Assembly: GCA_017644185.1 (NCBI GenBank)
Contig: JAEPMA010000007.1
Location: 186,001-250,000, forward strand
DNA length: 64,000 nt
From: Rhodospirillales bacterium
GTDB taxonomy: Bacteria > Pseudomonadota > Alphaproteobacteria > Rhodospirillales > Casp-alpha2
Reading direction: 5' to 3'
Part shown: positions 53,336 to 61,330 of the stretch, piece after piece
Position numbering within the stretch: position 1 is the stretch's first letter
How the letters are laid out: each line of letters opens with the position of its first letter
The notes under the pieces: generated by a model
What the model was told of the DNA's origin: nothing
Seen by the model: only the letters and a program-made list of their open reading frames with translations
The model's database searches: none
Translations under genes and position numbers: made by a program

Positions 53336-54867
53336 ACGACGACGACACGAAGGATGAACTCCAGCGCCGCGAAGAGCATGCCCTCGGCATGGGTGGCCCC
53401 GAAAAGCTGGCGCGCCGTCGCGAGCAGGGGCTTTTGAATGCCCGCGAACGTGTCGACTACATCCTGGATAAAGACAGTTTCCTTGAAGTCGGGTTGCTCG
53501 GGACGTCATCCGTCGTTCCAGAAGACCGTGACAAGACGCCCGCCGACGGCAAGGTCTCGGGGTACGGGAACCTGGACGGCCGACCGGTCGGTATCGTCTC
53601 CAATGATTTCACGGTCAAGGGGGCGTCCAGCAGCCTCACCAATATGAAGAAGATCGGCCATGTGAAGCGGGTCGCGACCGAGCGGGGCATGCCGCTGATC
53701 TTTTTAGGGGAATCGTCCGGCGCCCGCATGCCCGACAATATGGGTTCCAAGGGGATGGGCGCGATGCTCGGCAATGACCCCAGTCAGTATGTGCGGTTCC
53801 GCGAAACGCCCTGGGCATCGGCCGTGCTCGGCCCGTGTTACGGGTCATCGGCCTGGTACACGTGTCTGGCCGATTTCACCGTCATGCGCCGCGGCGCCGT
53901 CCTTGCAGTCGCTAGTCCGCAACTGGCCTCCATGGCAATCGGTGAAACGGTGGACCCGCAGGAGCTGGGCGGTTGGGAACTGCATGCCGAAACCACCGGT
54001 CTGATCGATACCTTCGCCGATACCGACGAAGAAGCTTTGGACCTGATCAAGCGCTTCATGAGCTATATGCCGTCTCACCACAACGAAGCCCCGCCGATGG
54101 GACCTGCCGTCGAGAAATCCTGCGATGCGTTGACCAAGATCGTGCCCGAGAGCCGCAAGCGCGTTTATGACGTGCACCGGGTTCTGCAGCAGGTTCTGGA
54201 CGACGACAGCATTTTCGAGCTGAAAGCGAAGTTCGGGCGGGTCGCCGTGACCGCGCTGGCGCGTCTTAACGGGCGTGTTGTCGGGGTGGTCGCGAATAAT
54301 CCCATGATCAAGGGCGGTGCGTTGGATGCGCACGCCTGCGAAAAGATCACGCGGTTTCTGGTAATGTGCGACTCGTTCAACATTCCGCTTCTGATGTTCG
54401 TCGACACGCCGGGGTTCATTATCGGCAAGGAAGGTGAGCGTCAGCGCGCCGCTTCCAAGATCATGAACTTCATGACGGCGCTACAGATGTTCTCGATGCC
54501 GAAGCTGTCGGTGATCATGCGCAAGAGCTACGGCCAAGCGTATCTGAACATGGGCGGCGGACGGAATTCGGACGAAGTGCTGGCGTGGCCGTCGGCGGAA
54601 GTCAGCTTCATGGACCCGGCATACGCGACAAAGGTCGTTATGTGGGGGCGGTCCGAAGAAGAACACCCGGAAGAATATGAGAAAGTCCGCGAGCAGATGT
54701 CGAAGGACAATGCGGTCTGGGACATGGCGTCAAGCTTTGCCGTTCAGCATGTTATCCGCCCGCAGGACACCCGCCAGCAGCTAATCCGGCTGATGGAATT
54801 TCACGAAGACCGGCGCCACGGCGGCATCGGCAAACACACGCTATCCAACTGGCCTACGGGCTACTGA
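53332..54867 (+). CDS. Acyl-CoA carboxylase carboxyltransferase subunit (first of two)
   Basis: This 511-aa protein has both crotonase-like halves of an AccD/PccB-type subunit. The N-half has LGESSGARMPDNMGSKGMG and GPCYGSSAWYTCLADFTVM; the C-half has FGRVAVTALARLNGRVVGVVANNP, FVDTPGFIIGKEGER and MRKSYGQAYLNMGGG. It transfers the carboxyl group between carboxybiotin and an acyl-CoA. A second, clearly different carboxyltransferase follows the biotin carrier gene. The start is fixed by the ATGA overlap with the CoA-transferase. Confidence 0.9.
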   Translation: MNDDDTKDELQRREEHALGMGGPEKLARRREQGLLNARERVDYILDKDSFLEVGLLGTSSVVPEDRDKTPADGKVSGYGNLDGRPVGIVSNDFTVKGASSSLTNMKKIGHVKRVATERGMPLIFLGESSGARMPDNMGSKGMGAMLGNDPSQYVRFRETPWASAVLGPCYGSSAWYTCLADFTVMRRGAVLAVASPQLASMAIGETVDPQELGGWELHAETTGLIDTFADTDEEALDLIKRFMSYMPSHHNEAPPMGPAVEKSCDALTKIVPESRKRVYDVHRVLQQVLDDDSIFELKAKFGRVAVTALARLNGRVVGVVANNPMIKGGALDAHACEKITRFLVMCDSFNIPLLMFVDTPGFIIGKEGERQRAASKIMNFMTALQMFSMPKLSVIMRKSYGQAYLNMGGGRNSDEVLAWPSAEVSFMDPAYATKVVMWGRSEEEHPEEYEKVREQMSKDNAVWDMASSFAVQHVIRPQDTRQQLIRLMEFHEDRRHGGIGKHTLSNWPTGY

Positions 54868-54891
54868 TCAATCTGAAGAGGGGGAGTTCCC

Positions 54892-55113
54892 ATGGCACGC
54901 CTAGAGGTTAAATCCGAAGTTACCGGTACTGTTTGGAAGATCGAGAAGTCGGTCGGCGACAGTGTCGCGGAATTTGACGACATCATGATCCTGGAATCCA
55001 TGAAGATGGAAATTCCGGCGCCGTCTCCCGCCGACGGCAAGGTCGTCGAGATCCTGGTCGAAGAAGGTGTCGCGGTCGAAGAAGGCCAGGTCCTGGCGAT
55101 CGTGGAATCCTGA
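54892..55113 (+). CDS. Biotin carrier protein (biotinyl domain only)
   Basis: At 73 aa this is a minimal biotinyl domain: beta hammerhead with the biotinylation motif ESMKME, modified lysine K38, and the mirrored second half ending GQVLAIVES. There is no Ala/Pro-rich N-terminal arm as in AccB. GGGGG precedes the ATG. It links biotin carboxylase (50691) with the flanking carboxyltransferases. The next gene starts 1 bp after its stop. Confidence 0.93.
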   Translation: MARLEVKSEVTGTVWKIEKSVGDSVAEFDDIMILESMKMEIPAPSPADGKVVEILVEEGVAVEEGQVLAIVES

Positions 55114-55114
55114 T

Positions 55115-56704
55115 ATGTCGGACGCCCCGGAAACAAAATCGGCAGCTGAAGAGCGCCTCGAAGAACTTAAAAACCGCCGCGCCTGGGCGGAAGAGCTGGG
55201 TGGTGCGGACGCGGTCGAGCGGCATCATGCACGCGGGCGGCTGACGATCCGCGAGCGGATCGGCCATTTGATCGACAAGGGCTCGTTTCACGAAGTCGGC
55301 AAGCTGACCGGCAACGGGAAATACGACGAAAACAACGAAGTCACAGGTGTCACGCCGGCCCCTTACGTCATGGGCCTGGCCGAAATCGACGGCCGCCCAA
55401 TCGCCGTCGGTGGTGAGGATTTCACCGTGCGCGGCGGCACCAGTTGGGGCGCACGCCGCCGCAAAGGTGGGCAGGGCGGCTTCGTCGAGGACTTGGCCCA
55501 TGAATACAGAATTCCGCTGGTCAACCTGATCGATGGTGCGGGCGGCACGGTCACCTCGCTGAAAAGCCGGGGCCATTCGGTTTTCCCGGGTATCTTTGGG
55601 TTCGAACGCTCTGTCGAACTGCTGGGTGAAGTCCCCGTTGTCGCCGCCGTGATGGGCACCGCCGCCGGCGGCCCTGCCGGGCGCGCGATCCTGTCGCATT
55701 TCTCGATCATGGTCGAAGGGACCAGTCAGGTGTTCGCCGCCGGTCCGCCGGTGGTCAAGCGGTCGCTTGGTCAAGAGATCGACAAGGACGACCTGGGCGG
55801 TGTTCAGGTCGCTGTCGAGACATCGGGTACGATCCACAATGCCGCCAAGGACGAGGACGACGCATTTCGGCAGATCAGACAATTTCTGAGCTATATGCCG
55901 CAGAACGTTTGGGAACTGCCGCCACGCGGCGCTACCGACGATCCTGTCGACCGTTGCGAGGAAGGGCTACGCAAGATCATCCCCGAAAAACGTACTCGCG
56001 CCTACGACATGCGCAAGTTGATCGAGATGGTGGTCGACCGCGACAGCATGTTCGAAATCCAGCCGGGTTATGGGAAGGCGGTGATCGTCACCATGGCGCG
56101 GTTGAACGGCTATCCGGTCGGGGTCATCGCCAACAATCCGATGATCTACGGCGGCGCAATGGACGCCAAAGCGGCGCGCAAACAGATCCACTTCATGGAG
56201 CTTTGCGACAACTTCCACATTCCGGTGATCTTCCTGGTCGACGTGCCCGGTTTCATGGTCGGACTCGCGGCGGAGAAGGAGGGCGCGCTGCGCGAAGGTA
56301 TGCGTGCGGTTTATACGGCCGGCAAGATGCGTGTCCCAACGTTCACGTTGGTCATTCGCAAATGTTACGGCATGGCCGGAATGGCGACCTGTAACAAGAA
56401 CGGCGTCGACATGAAGGTCGCGTGGCCGAGCGCGGAGTGGGGTTCGTTGCCCATCGAGGGTGGCGTTGCTGCTGCGTTCCGCCGCGAGATCGAAGCCGCC
56501 GAAGATCCGGCCGCGAAGGAAAAAGAGATCGAAGCCGAGCTTCGGCCTTTCGCTTCGCCTTTCCGGACCGCCGAGGCGTTCGAGGTCGAGGACATCATCG
56601 ACCCGATCGAGACCCGGCCGTTTTTCTGCAAATTCGTCGAGCTCGCTTACGCGCGCTTGAAACACTCCCTCGGGCCGCAATCGCGGGCCGGGGTTCAACC
56701 CTGA
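55115..56704 (+). CDS. Acyl-CoA carboxylase carboxyltransferase subunit (second of two)
   Basis: A 529-aa PccB/MccB-type protein starting at the ATG at 55115, immediately after the biotin carrier stop. Marks: the N-half has RGGTSWGARRRKG, NLIDGAGGTVTS and GTAAGGPAGRAILSHF; the C-half has YGKAVIVTMARLNGYPVGVIANNP, FLVDVPGFMVGLAAEKEG and VIRKCYGMAGMA. The N-terminal AEERLEELKNRRAWAEELGGADAVERHHARGRLTIRERI opening (only its style is cited) is typical of MccB-like subunits. Both subunits look intact, so a mixed complex or two substrates are possible. Confidence 0.9.
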   Translation: MSDAPETKSAAEERLEELKNRRAWAEELGGADAVERHHARGRLTIRERIGHLIDKGSFHEVGKLTGNGKYDENNEVTGVTPAPYVMGLAEIDGRPIAVGGEDFTVRGGTSWGARRRKGGQGGFVEDLAHEYRIPLVNLIDGAGGTVTSLKSRGHSVFPGIFGFERSVELLGEVPVVAAVMGTAAGGPAGRAILSHFSIMVEGTSQVFAAGPPVVKRSLGQEIDKDDLGGVQVAVETSGTIHNAAKDEDDAFRQIRQFLSYMPQNVWELPPRGATDDPVDRCEEGLRKIIPEKRTRAYDMRKLIEMVVDRDSMFEIQPGYGKAVIVTMARLNGYPVGVIANNPMIYGGAMDAKAARKQIHFMELCDNFHIPVIFLVDVPGFMVGLAAEKEGALREGMRAVYTAGKMRVPTFTLVIRKCYGMAGMATCNKNGVDMKVAWPSAEWGSLPIEGGVAAAFRREIEAAEDPAAKEKEIEAELRPFASPFRTAEAFEVEDIIDPIETRPFFCKFVELAYARLKHSLGPQSRAGVQP

Positions 56705-56777
56705 ATGAGCTGATCTTATCGATCCAAGAGCAAAAGCCGGATAACGGCAGGACCCACATCAAGGAGGATGAAACAAG

Positions 56778-57758
56778 ATGAAGACCCTTAAAGTTGCGGC
56801 CGTCGGCCTTGTGCTGGCTGCTAGCACGTTCAGCGCCAATGCGGCAGACAGGTTGTCCTTCGGAACGACCGCGCTCAAGTCCGTCCACTACACCTATGCG
56901 GTCTCGGCCGCCAAGGCGATCAACCAGGTTTCCGGTGACAAGGTCGACGTGACCGTGATTTCGACGGGCGGTGCGGTCGACAACCTGTCGCGTATCGATC
57001 GTGGTCAAATTCACATGGGCCTCGGCACCTACGCCACCATCTATCAGGCCTATACCGGTATCGGGAAATTCGACGGCAAGCCGCAGAAAAAACTGCGCGG
57101 TCTTTGGGTGCATGCCCCGGCCATTCAGGCATGGGTCGTCCGTGCCGATTCCGGTGTCGAGAAACTGAGCGACCTTGTCGGCAAGAAGTTCACGCCGGGC
57201 CAGCGCGGTTCGGCCACCGAACAGCTGGCGATTCAGATGCTCGAAGCAATCGACATCAAGCCTGATCTTTACCGTGCAAGCCTCTCCGACGCCGTTGCCG
57301 CGGTGAAGGACAATCGCGCCGTCGGTTACGTGAAGGCGGGTGGCGTCAAATCGTTGGACGGCACGACCCTCGAACTTCGGGCGTTCACCCCGATCCGCCT
57401 GCTGGGTTTCAGCCAGGATCAGGTTAAGTCGGTGAAGGCTAAGTTCCCGTTCATCAACTTCATGGACATCAAGGACGGCGAGATCGAAGGCGTCGGCGCG
57501 ATGACCACGCCGGTACAGGTGATCGGTCAATTCGCTTACACCGACAGCCTGAGCGACGATCAGGTGCATGCTATCCTGACCGGTATCGTCGACGGCAAGA
57601 AAACCCAGGAAGCGGCTTTCCCGGGCATCAAGAGCCTCGACATCATCAACGACTCGCTGGCGTTGATCACCATTCCGCTGCACAGCGGTGCGGTGAAGTT
57701 CTATCGTGAACGCGGCGCCACCGTGCCGGATCGTCTGATCCCGCCGGAAATGAAATAA
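56778..57758 (+). CDS. TAXI-family TRAP transporter solute-binding protein
   Basis: A 326-aa protein with a signal peptide (1-22, cleavage after ANA) and the TAXI-family fold: LSFGTTALKSVHYTYAVSAAKAIN, VISTGGAVDNLSRIDRGQIHMGL, VRADSGVEKLSDLVGKKFTPGQRGSATE. AAGGAGGA precedes the ATG. It delivers an organic acid to the fused permease at 57836. It directly follows the carboxylase genes and so probably supplies their substrate. Confidence 0.9.
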   Translation: MKTLKVAAVGLVLAASTFSANAADRLSFGTTALKSVHYTYAVSAAKAINQVSGDKVDVTVISTGGAVDNLSRIDRGQIHMGLGTYATIYQAYTGIGKFDGKPQKKLRGLWVHAPAIQAWVVRADSGVEKLSDLVGKKFTPGQRGSATEQLAIQMLEAIDIKPDLYRASLSDAVAAVKDNRAVGYVKAGGVKSLDGTTLELRAFTPIRLLGFSQDQVKSVKAKFPFINFMDIKDGEIEGVGAMTTPVQVIGQFAYTDSLSDDQVHAILTGIVDGKKTQEAAFPGIKSLDIINDSLALITIPLHSGAVKFYRERGATVPDRLIPPEMK

Positions 57759-57770
57759 CGAACCCGACCG

Positions 57771-57798
57771 CCGGGCGGGGCCGTTGTGCTCCGCCCGG
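57771..57798 (+). terminator. Hairpin after the TAXI binding-protein gene
   Basis: CCGGGCGG (57771-57778) pairs with CCGCCCGG (57791-57798) with a 12-base loop. Only a weak T stretch follows (tcaatcgtttt), so termination would be partial. It lies between binding-protein and permease genes, like the hairpins at 1906 and 40850. Confidence 0.55.
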
Positions 57799-57835
57799 TC
57801 AATCGTTTTGAACATGATGATGTAAGAGGTTTGTT

Positions 57836-59767
57836 ATGGCAGGTCAGGCGGCAGCGGCCGGGAATAAAAGTTCGTTCCAAAAGTTTTTGGACGGGCTTGT
57901 TCTGGTCATGGGGTTCTGTCTCGTCGGCTATCATTTATGGACGGCCGGGTTCGGTCAGTTCCAGCCGCTGATCCAGCGTTCCGCGCATCTCGCGCTCGGG
58001 CTTGGGATCGCTTATCTGCAGTTCTGCCGCTTCGACAGCGAAGAAACCCTTCTCACAAAACTCGCTCGACTACTTAATATCGCGATCGCGCTGATCGCCG
58101 TCGCCGCATGCGTCTACATCATGTTTGTCGAAGAGCGGCTTTCGAACAGTTTCTCGATCATCGCAAAGCCGGAAGAAATCGTTCTTGGGGTTTTTCTCAG
58201 CTTCGCGATCCTCGAAGGCGCGCGGCGGACGACCGGACCGTTCCTGCCGATCCTCGCCATCACGTTGATCGCATACACGCTCTTCGGCCAGCTTATTCCG
58301 GGCCGTTGGGGGCATCCGGGTTTCGGCGGCTCGTACGTTCTTGAATATCTCTATCTCGGGACCGAGGGAATCTGGGGCACCGTCACCGGGCTTTCGGCCA
58401 ACCTTGTCTCGATCTTCATTATCTTCGGGGCATTCCTTTTGGCGACCGGTGCGGGTGAGAGCTTCATGAGCATCGCCATGGTTGCCGCCGGACGGTTCCC
58501 GGGCGGCGCGGCCAAGGTCGCGACCGTCGCCAGTGCTCTTTTCGGGATGTTGAACGGCGCCGCCGTCGCCAACGTGGCAACAACCGGTAACTTTACGATC
58601 CCGGCGATGAAACGCCTCGGCTACCGTCCGGCGTTCGCCGGCGCGGTCGAGGCGACGGCTTCCTCGGGCGGGCAGATCACGCCGCCGATCATGGGCGCGG
58701 GTGCGTTCGTGATGGCGGAACTGCTCAGCACGTCATATCTGAATGTTGTTCAGGCGGCGATCATTCCGGCATTCCTGTTCTTCGCGTGCATCTGGATGAG
58801 CATTGGCGTTGAAGCGCGCCGCGAAGACATGCGGACCTTCGCGAAAGAAGATATACCGCCGCTGCGCGACGTCTTGAAATGGCGCAAGATCGGGCCGCTG
58901 GTGCTCACCATCGCGGTGATGATGATCAGTATGTTTGCGGGCAACACGCCTGCGCTGGCGGCGTTCTATGGGATATGCACCAACATCGTGCTGTTCATGA
59001 TTTCGGGCGCTTTCACGTGGGAAGCGATCCGCGCGCGCCTCGGCAAACTCGCCGAAGGTGTCAAGCTGGCTTCGACCGGGATCGTGACGATCATCGCGCT
59101 TCTGGTCAGTGCGCAGATCGCGCTCTCGTTAATTGGACTGAGCGGCGTCGGGATTAAGCTGAGCGAGCAGATCATTACCGTTGGGGCCGGTGGCGGGATG
59201 CTGTTGAGCCTTATCCTCGCGCTTGTCGTTGCCCTTGTCCTCGGTATGGGGATGCCGACCACGGCGGCGTACTTGTTGGCGGCTGCCGTCACCGTGCCGG
59301 CGTTGATCGAACTCGATATCTTGCCGATGGCGGCACATTTCTTCGTCTTTTACGGTGCACTTCTTTCGGCGCTGACCCCGCCGGTGTGTACTGCCGTCTT
59401 CACGGCCGCCGTGATTGCCAACACGCACTGGTGGCCGATCGCACTCACCAGCATGCGTCTGGCGGTGATGAAATACGTGCTGCCGTTCTTCTTTATCTAT
59501 CGTCCGGAAGTGCTGATGAAGGGAACGGTAGAAGATATCCTCTGGGTCGTCGTCGCGGGATTGTTCTCGTCTTGGCTGTTTGCCGTGTCGATCGGTGGGT
59601 ACTACGTTAACCGCTTGCCGGGGGTGGTGCGCATCGTGGCACTCGCCGTCGGTGTGGGGATGATTTCCGGTGAGTTTACGCTCGATATTCTTGGCGTCGC
59701 CGTCGCATTGGCGCTCGCGGTCTGGGACCGCCGGAGAAGCACGCCGGAACCGGCTATGTCTGCATGA
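57836..59767 (+). CDS. TAXI-TRAP fused permease (4TM/12TM)
   Basis: A 643-aa membrane protein of the TRAP 4TM/12TM fusion family. About five helices come first (20-150), then the DctM-like part with GTVTGLSANLVSIFIIFGAFLLATGAGE, NGAAVANVATTGNFTIPAMKRLGY, ASSGGQITPPIMGAGAF, GMGMPTTAAYLLAAA and SALTPPVCTAVFTAA. It imports the ligand of the TAXI protein. The bioY gene starts 46 bp later in the same direction. Confidence 0.92.
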   Translation: MAGQAAAAGNKSSFQKFLDGLVLVMGFCLVGYHLWTAGFGQFQPLIQRSAHLALGLGIAYLQFCRFDSEETLLTKLARLLNIAIALIAVAACVYIMFVEERLSNSFSIIAKPEEIVLGVFLSFAILEGARRTTGPFLPILAITLIAYTLFGQLIPGRWGHPGFGGSYVLEYLYLGTEGIWGTVTGLSANLVSIFIIFGAFLLATGAGESFMSIAMVAAGRFPGGAAKVATVASALFGMLNGAAVANVATTGNFTIPAMKRLGYRPAFAGAVEATASSGGQITPPIMGAGAFVMAELLSTSYLNVVQAAIIPAFLFFACIWMSIGVEARREDMRTFAKEDIPPLRDVLKWRKIGPLVLTIAVMMISMFAGNTPALAAFYGICTNIVLFMISGAFTWEAIRARLGKLAEGVKLASTGIVTIIALLVSAQIALSLIGLSGVGIKLSEQIITVGAGGGMLLSLILALVVALVLGMGMPTTAAYLLAAAVTVPALIELDILPMAAHFFVFYGALLSALTPPVCTAVFTAAVIANTHWWPIALTSMRLAVMKYVLPFFFIYRPEVLMKGTVEDILWVVVAGLFSSWLFAVSIGGYYVNRLPGVVRIVALAVGVGMISGEFTLDILGVAVALALAVWDRRRSTPEPAMSA

Positions 59768-59813
59768 CGCATGAGTGAATACGAATAATCAATATCTTGA
59801 TAGGAAAGGATAT

Positions 59814-60401
59814 ATGAACATGAACAACACACTTGTCGCCGGCCTTTGGGCGGCTTCGACGGAGTCGAAGATGCGACAGATTGGATTGGCATTCGCCGGT
59901 TCGATGCTGATGGCGATTTCGTCGAAATTTCAGATTCCGTTTTATCCCGTTCCCCTGACCATGCAGACCTTCGTGGCCATCGCTCTCGGTATGACGTTGG
60001 GCTGGAAGCTTGGTATGGCGACGATCCTGCTGTATCTGGCCGAGGGCGCCGCCGGGCTGCCGGTATTCGCGGGGACGCCTGAAAAGGGCATCGGCATCAC
60101 GTACTTACTGGGCAGCACGGGCGGTTACCTGTTGGGTTATGCATTTGCTGCGGCGGCTGCCGGGTACCTGGCGGAAAAAGGCTGGACGCGGTCGCTCTTG
60201 AAAACGGCGGCGGCGGCATTCGTCGGGATGGTATTGATTTATGCGCCGGGTGTGCTCTGGCTCGGTAGCCTGTTCGGCTGGGATAAACCGATTCTCGAGT
60301 GGGGTCTGTATCCGTTCGTTTACGGCGACCTCCTGAAAATCGCCCTGCTTACGGCGACATTCCCGTTGATGTGGAAGTTCATGGACAGGAAACAGCGCTG
60401 A
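59814..60401 (+). CDS. bioY: BioY biotin transporter (ECF S-component)
   Basis: A 195-aa membrane protein with six helices and BioY signatures PFYPVPLTMQTFVAIALGMTLGWKLG (its key part VPLTMQT), LAEGAAGLPVF and GYLLGYAFAAAAAGYLAEKGW. AGGAAAGGA sits three bases before the ATG at 59814. BioY takes up biotin alone or with BioMN. No bioMN is seen here. Its place after the biotin-dependent carboxylase operon suggests co-regulation of cofactor uptake with demand. A terminator follows. Confidence 0.92.
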   Translation: MNMNNTLVAGLWAASTESKMRQIGLAFAGSMLMAISSKFQIPFYPVPLTMQTFVAIALGMTLGWKLGMATILLYLAEGAAGLPVFAGTPEKGIGITYLLGSTGGYLLGYAFAAAAAGYLAEKGWTRSLLKTAAAAFVGMVLIYAPGVLWLGSLFGWDKPILEWGLYPFVYGDLLKIALLTATFPLMWKFMDRKQR

Positions 60402-60424
60402 TCCGGAACTCGCTCCCCCTCACG

Positions 60425-60457
60425 AAAAGACCCGGTGGAATTGCCGCCGGGTCTTTT
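60425..60457 (+). terminator. Rho-independent terminator after bioY
   Basis: AAAAGACCCGG (60425-60435) pairs with CCGGGTCTTTT (60447-60457); three further inner pairs including one G-T extend the stem around a 5-base loop. The 3' arm ends in TTTT. This closes the transport/bioY transcription unit and separates it from the oxidoreductase genes at 60502. Confidence 0.8.
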
Positions 60458-60501
60458 CCGGGGGGCGAGATCGTGACGGAATGCCGACATCCAGCATGTA
60501 A

Positions 60502-61326
60502 ATGAATAAGCAGAGCCCCAGCGACACTGATGCTGCGTTTTCGTCCCGCGCGGTCCTCGGCAATGCCACGTTGAGATGGTTGGGCATCGGTACAGCCGCC
60601 TTTATCACCGCGTACTTTCTCCTCCTATTTCCTTTGTTGCCTGCGCCGTGGCGAACGGCGGGCAGTCCCGAACTGTACCTGACTGGTGTTGCGGGCGCTT
60701 GTTTGCTGTTGGTGGCGATGGTGTTTTCCGCGATTAAACGCGGTGGCGGCGGCGATCTGGCCCCTAAATTCTACGTCGCCCATGTCCTTTGCGCTTATGC
60801 GGGCACCATCCTGGTCGCGGTCCATGGGGCGGGGAACCTGGGCCGGCCACCGGCAATGATGTATCTCGCGATCCTCGGATTGGTGCTGCTGGGTATGTAT
60901 GCGCGGTTACACGTTTCGCGCCGCATGGAGCGGACATTCGCCGAAAAACACGCAAGTTACGCCGTGACGATGAGCGAACCGAAACGCGAACGGTTAAGGG
61001 AACTCATTCAGAAAAAGAAGACGCTTTTGGCCGAGCTCGACCCCAAAGCGAACGAGGGCACGTTCTCATTGCAACCCAAACATTGGCGCGCGTGTCCTCT
61101 GCGATCCTTGCGTTATGCCAAGCTGGTCCGTGAAGAGCAGGAGGTTATGGGCACGCGCCGAATGGTGCCCTTCGCGCAAGCCTATTGGTGGATGGCGCAC
61201 CGTGCGCTCGCTCACCTGTTCGTTCTTGGTATCGTGATCCACGTGATCACGGTGACGTTTTTTGCCGGTTACGTTGCCGATTACGATTTCTCCAAGATCA
61301 CCTGGTGGCATATCGCAAAGTGGTAA
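60502..61326 (+). CDS. Histidine-rich membrane protein, probable haem-binding anchor of the next enzyme
   Basis: This 274-aa protein has about five helices (25-47, 58-78, 88-110, 117-136, 230-256) and a soluble charged segment (140-225). Histidines lie in or next to helices at H94 and H108 (helix 3), H137, and H233, H238, H247 (last helix), a pattern suited to b-type haem. I do not recognise a named family; it is not NrfD- or DmsC-like. It lies 4 bp upstream of the Fe-S/molybdopterin fusion gene, so it is probably its quinone-linked membrane subunit. No strong ribosome binding site is seen at 60502, so the start is provisional. Confidence 0.7.
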   Translation: MNKQSPSDTDAAFSSRAVLGNATLRWLGIGTAAFITAYFLLLFPLLPAPWRTAGSPELYLTGVAGACLLLVAMVFSAIKRGGGGDLAPKFYVAHVLCAYAGTILVAVHGAGNLGRPPAMMYLAILGLVLLGMYARLHVSRRMERTFAEKHASYAVTMSEPKRERLRELIQKKKTLLAELDPKANEGTFSLQPKHWRACPLRSLRYAKLVREEQEVMGTRRMVPFAQAYWWMAHRALAHLFVLGIVIHVITVTFFAGYVADYDFSKITWWHIAKW

Positions 61327-61330
61327 TCCG

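Noticed and set aside
50691-56704. Housekeeping acetyl-CoA carboxylase (accABCD)
   Set aside because: Carboxyltransferases are full-length PccB/MccB-type proteins, the biotin carrier is a minimal domain, and a GntR regulator, CoA-transferase and importer are in the same unit.
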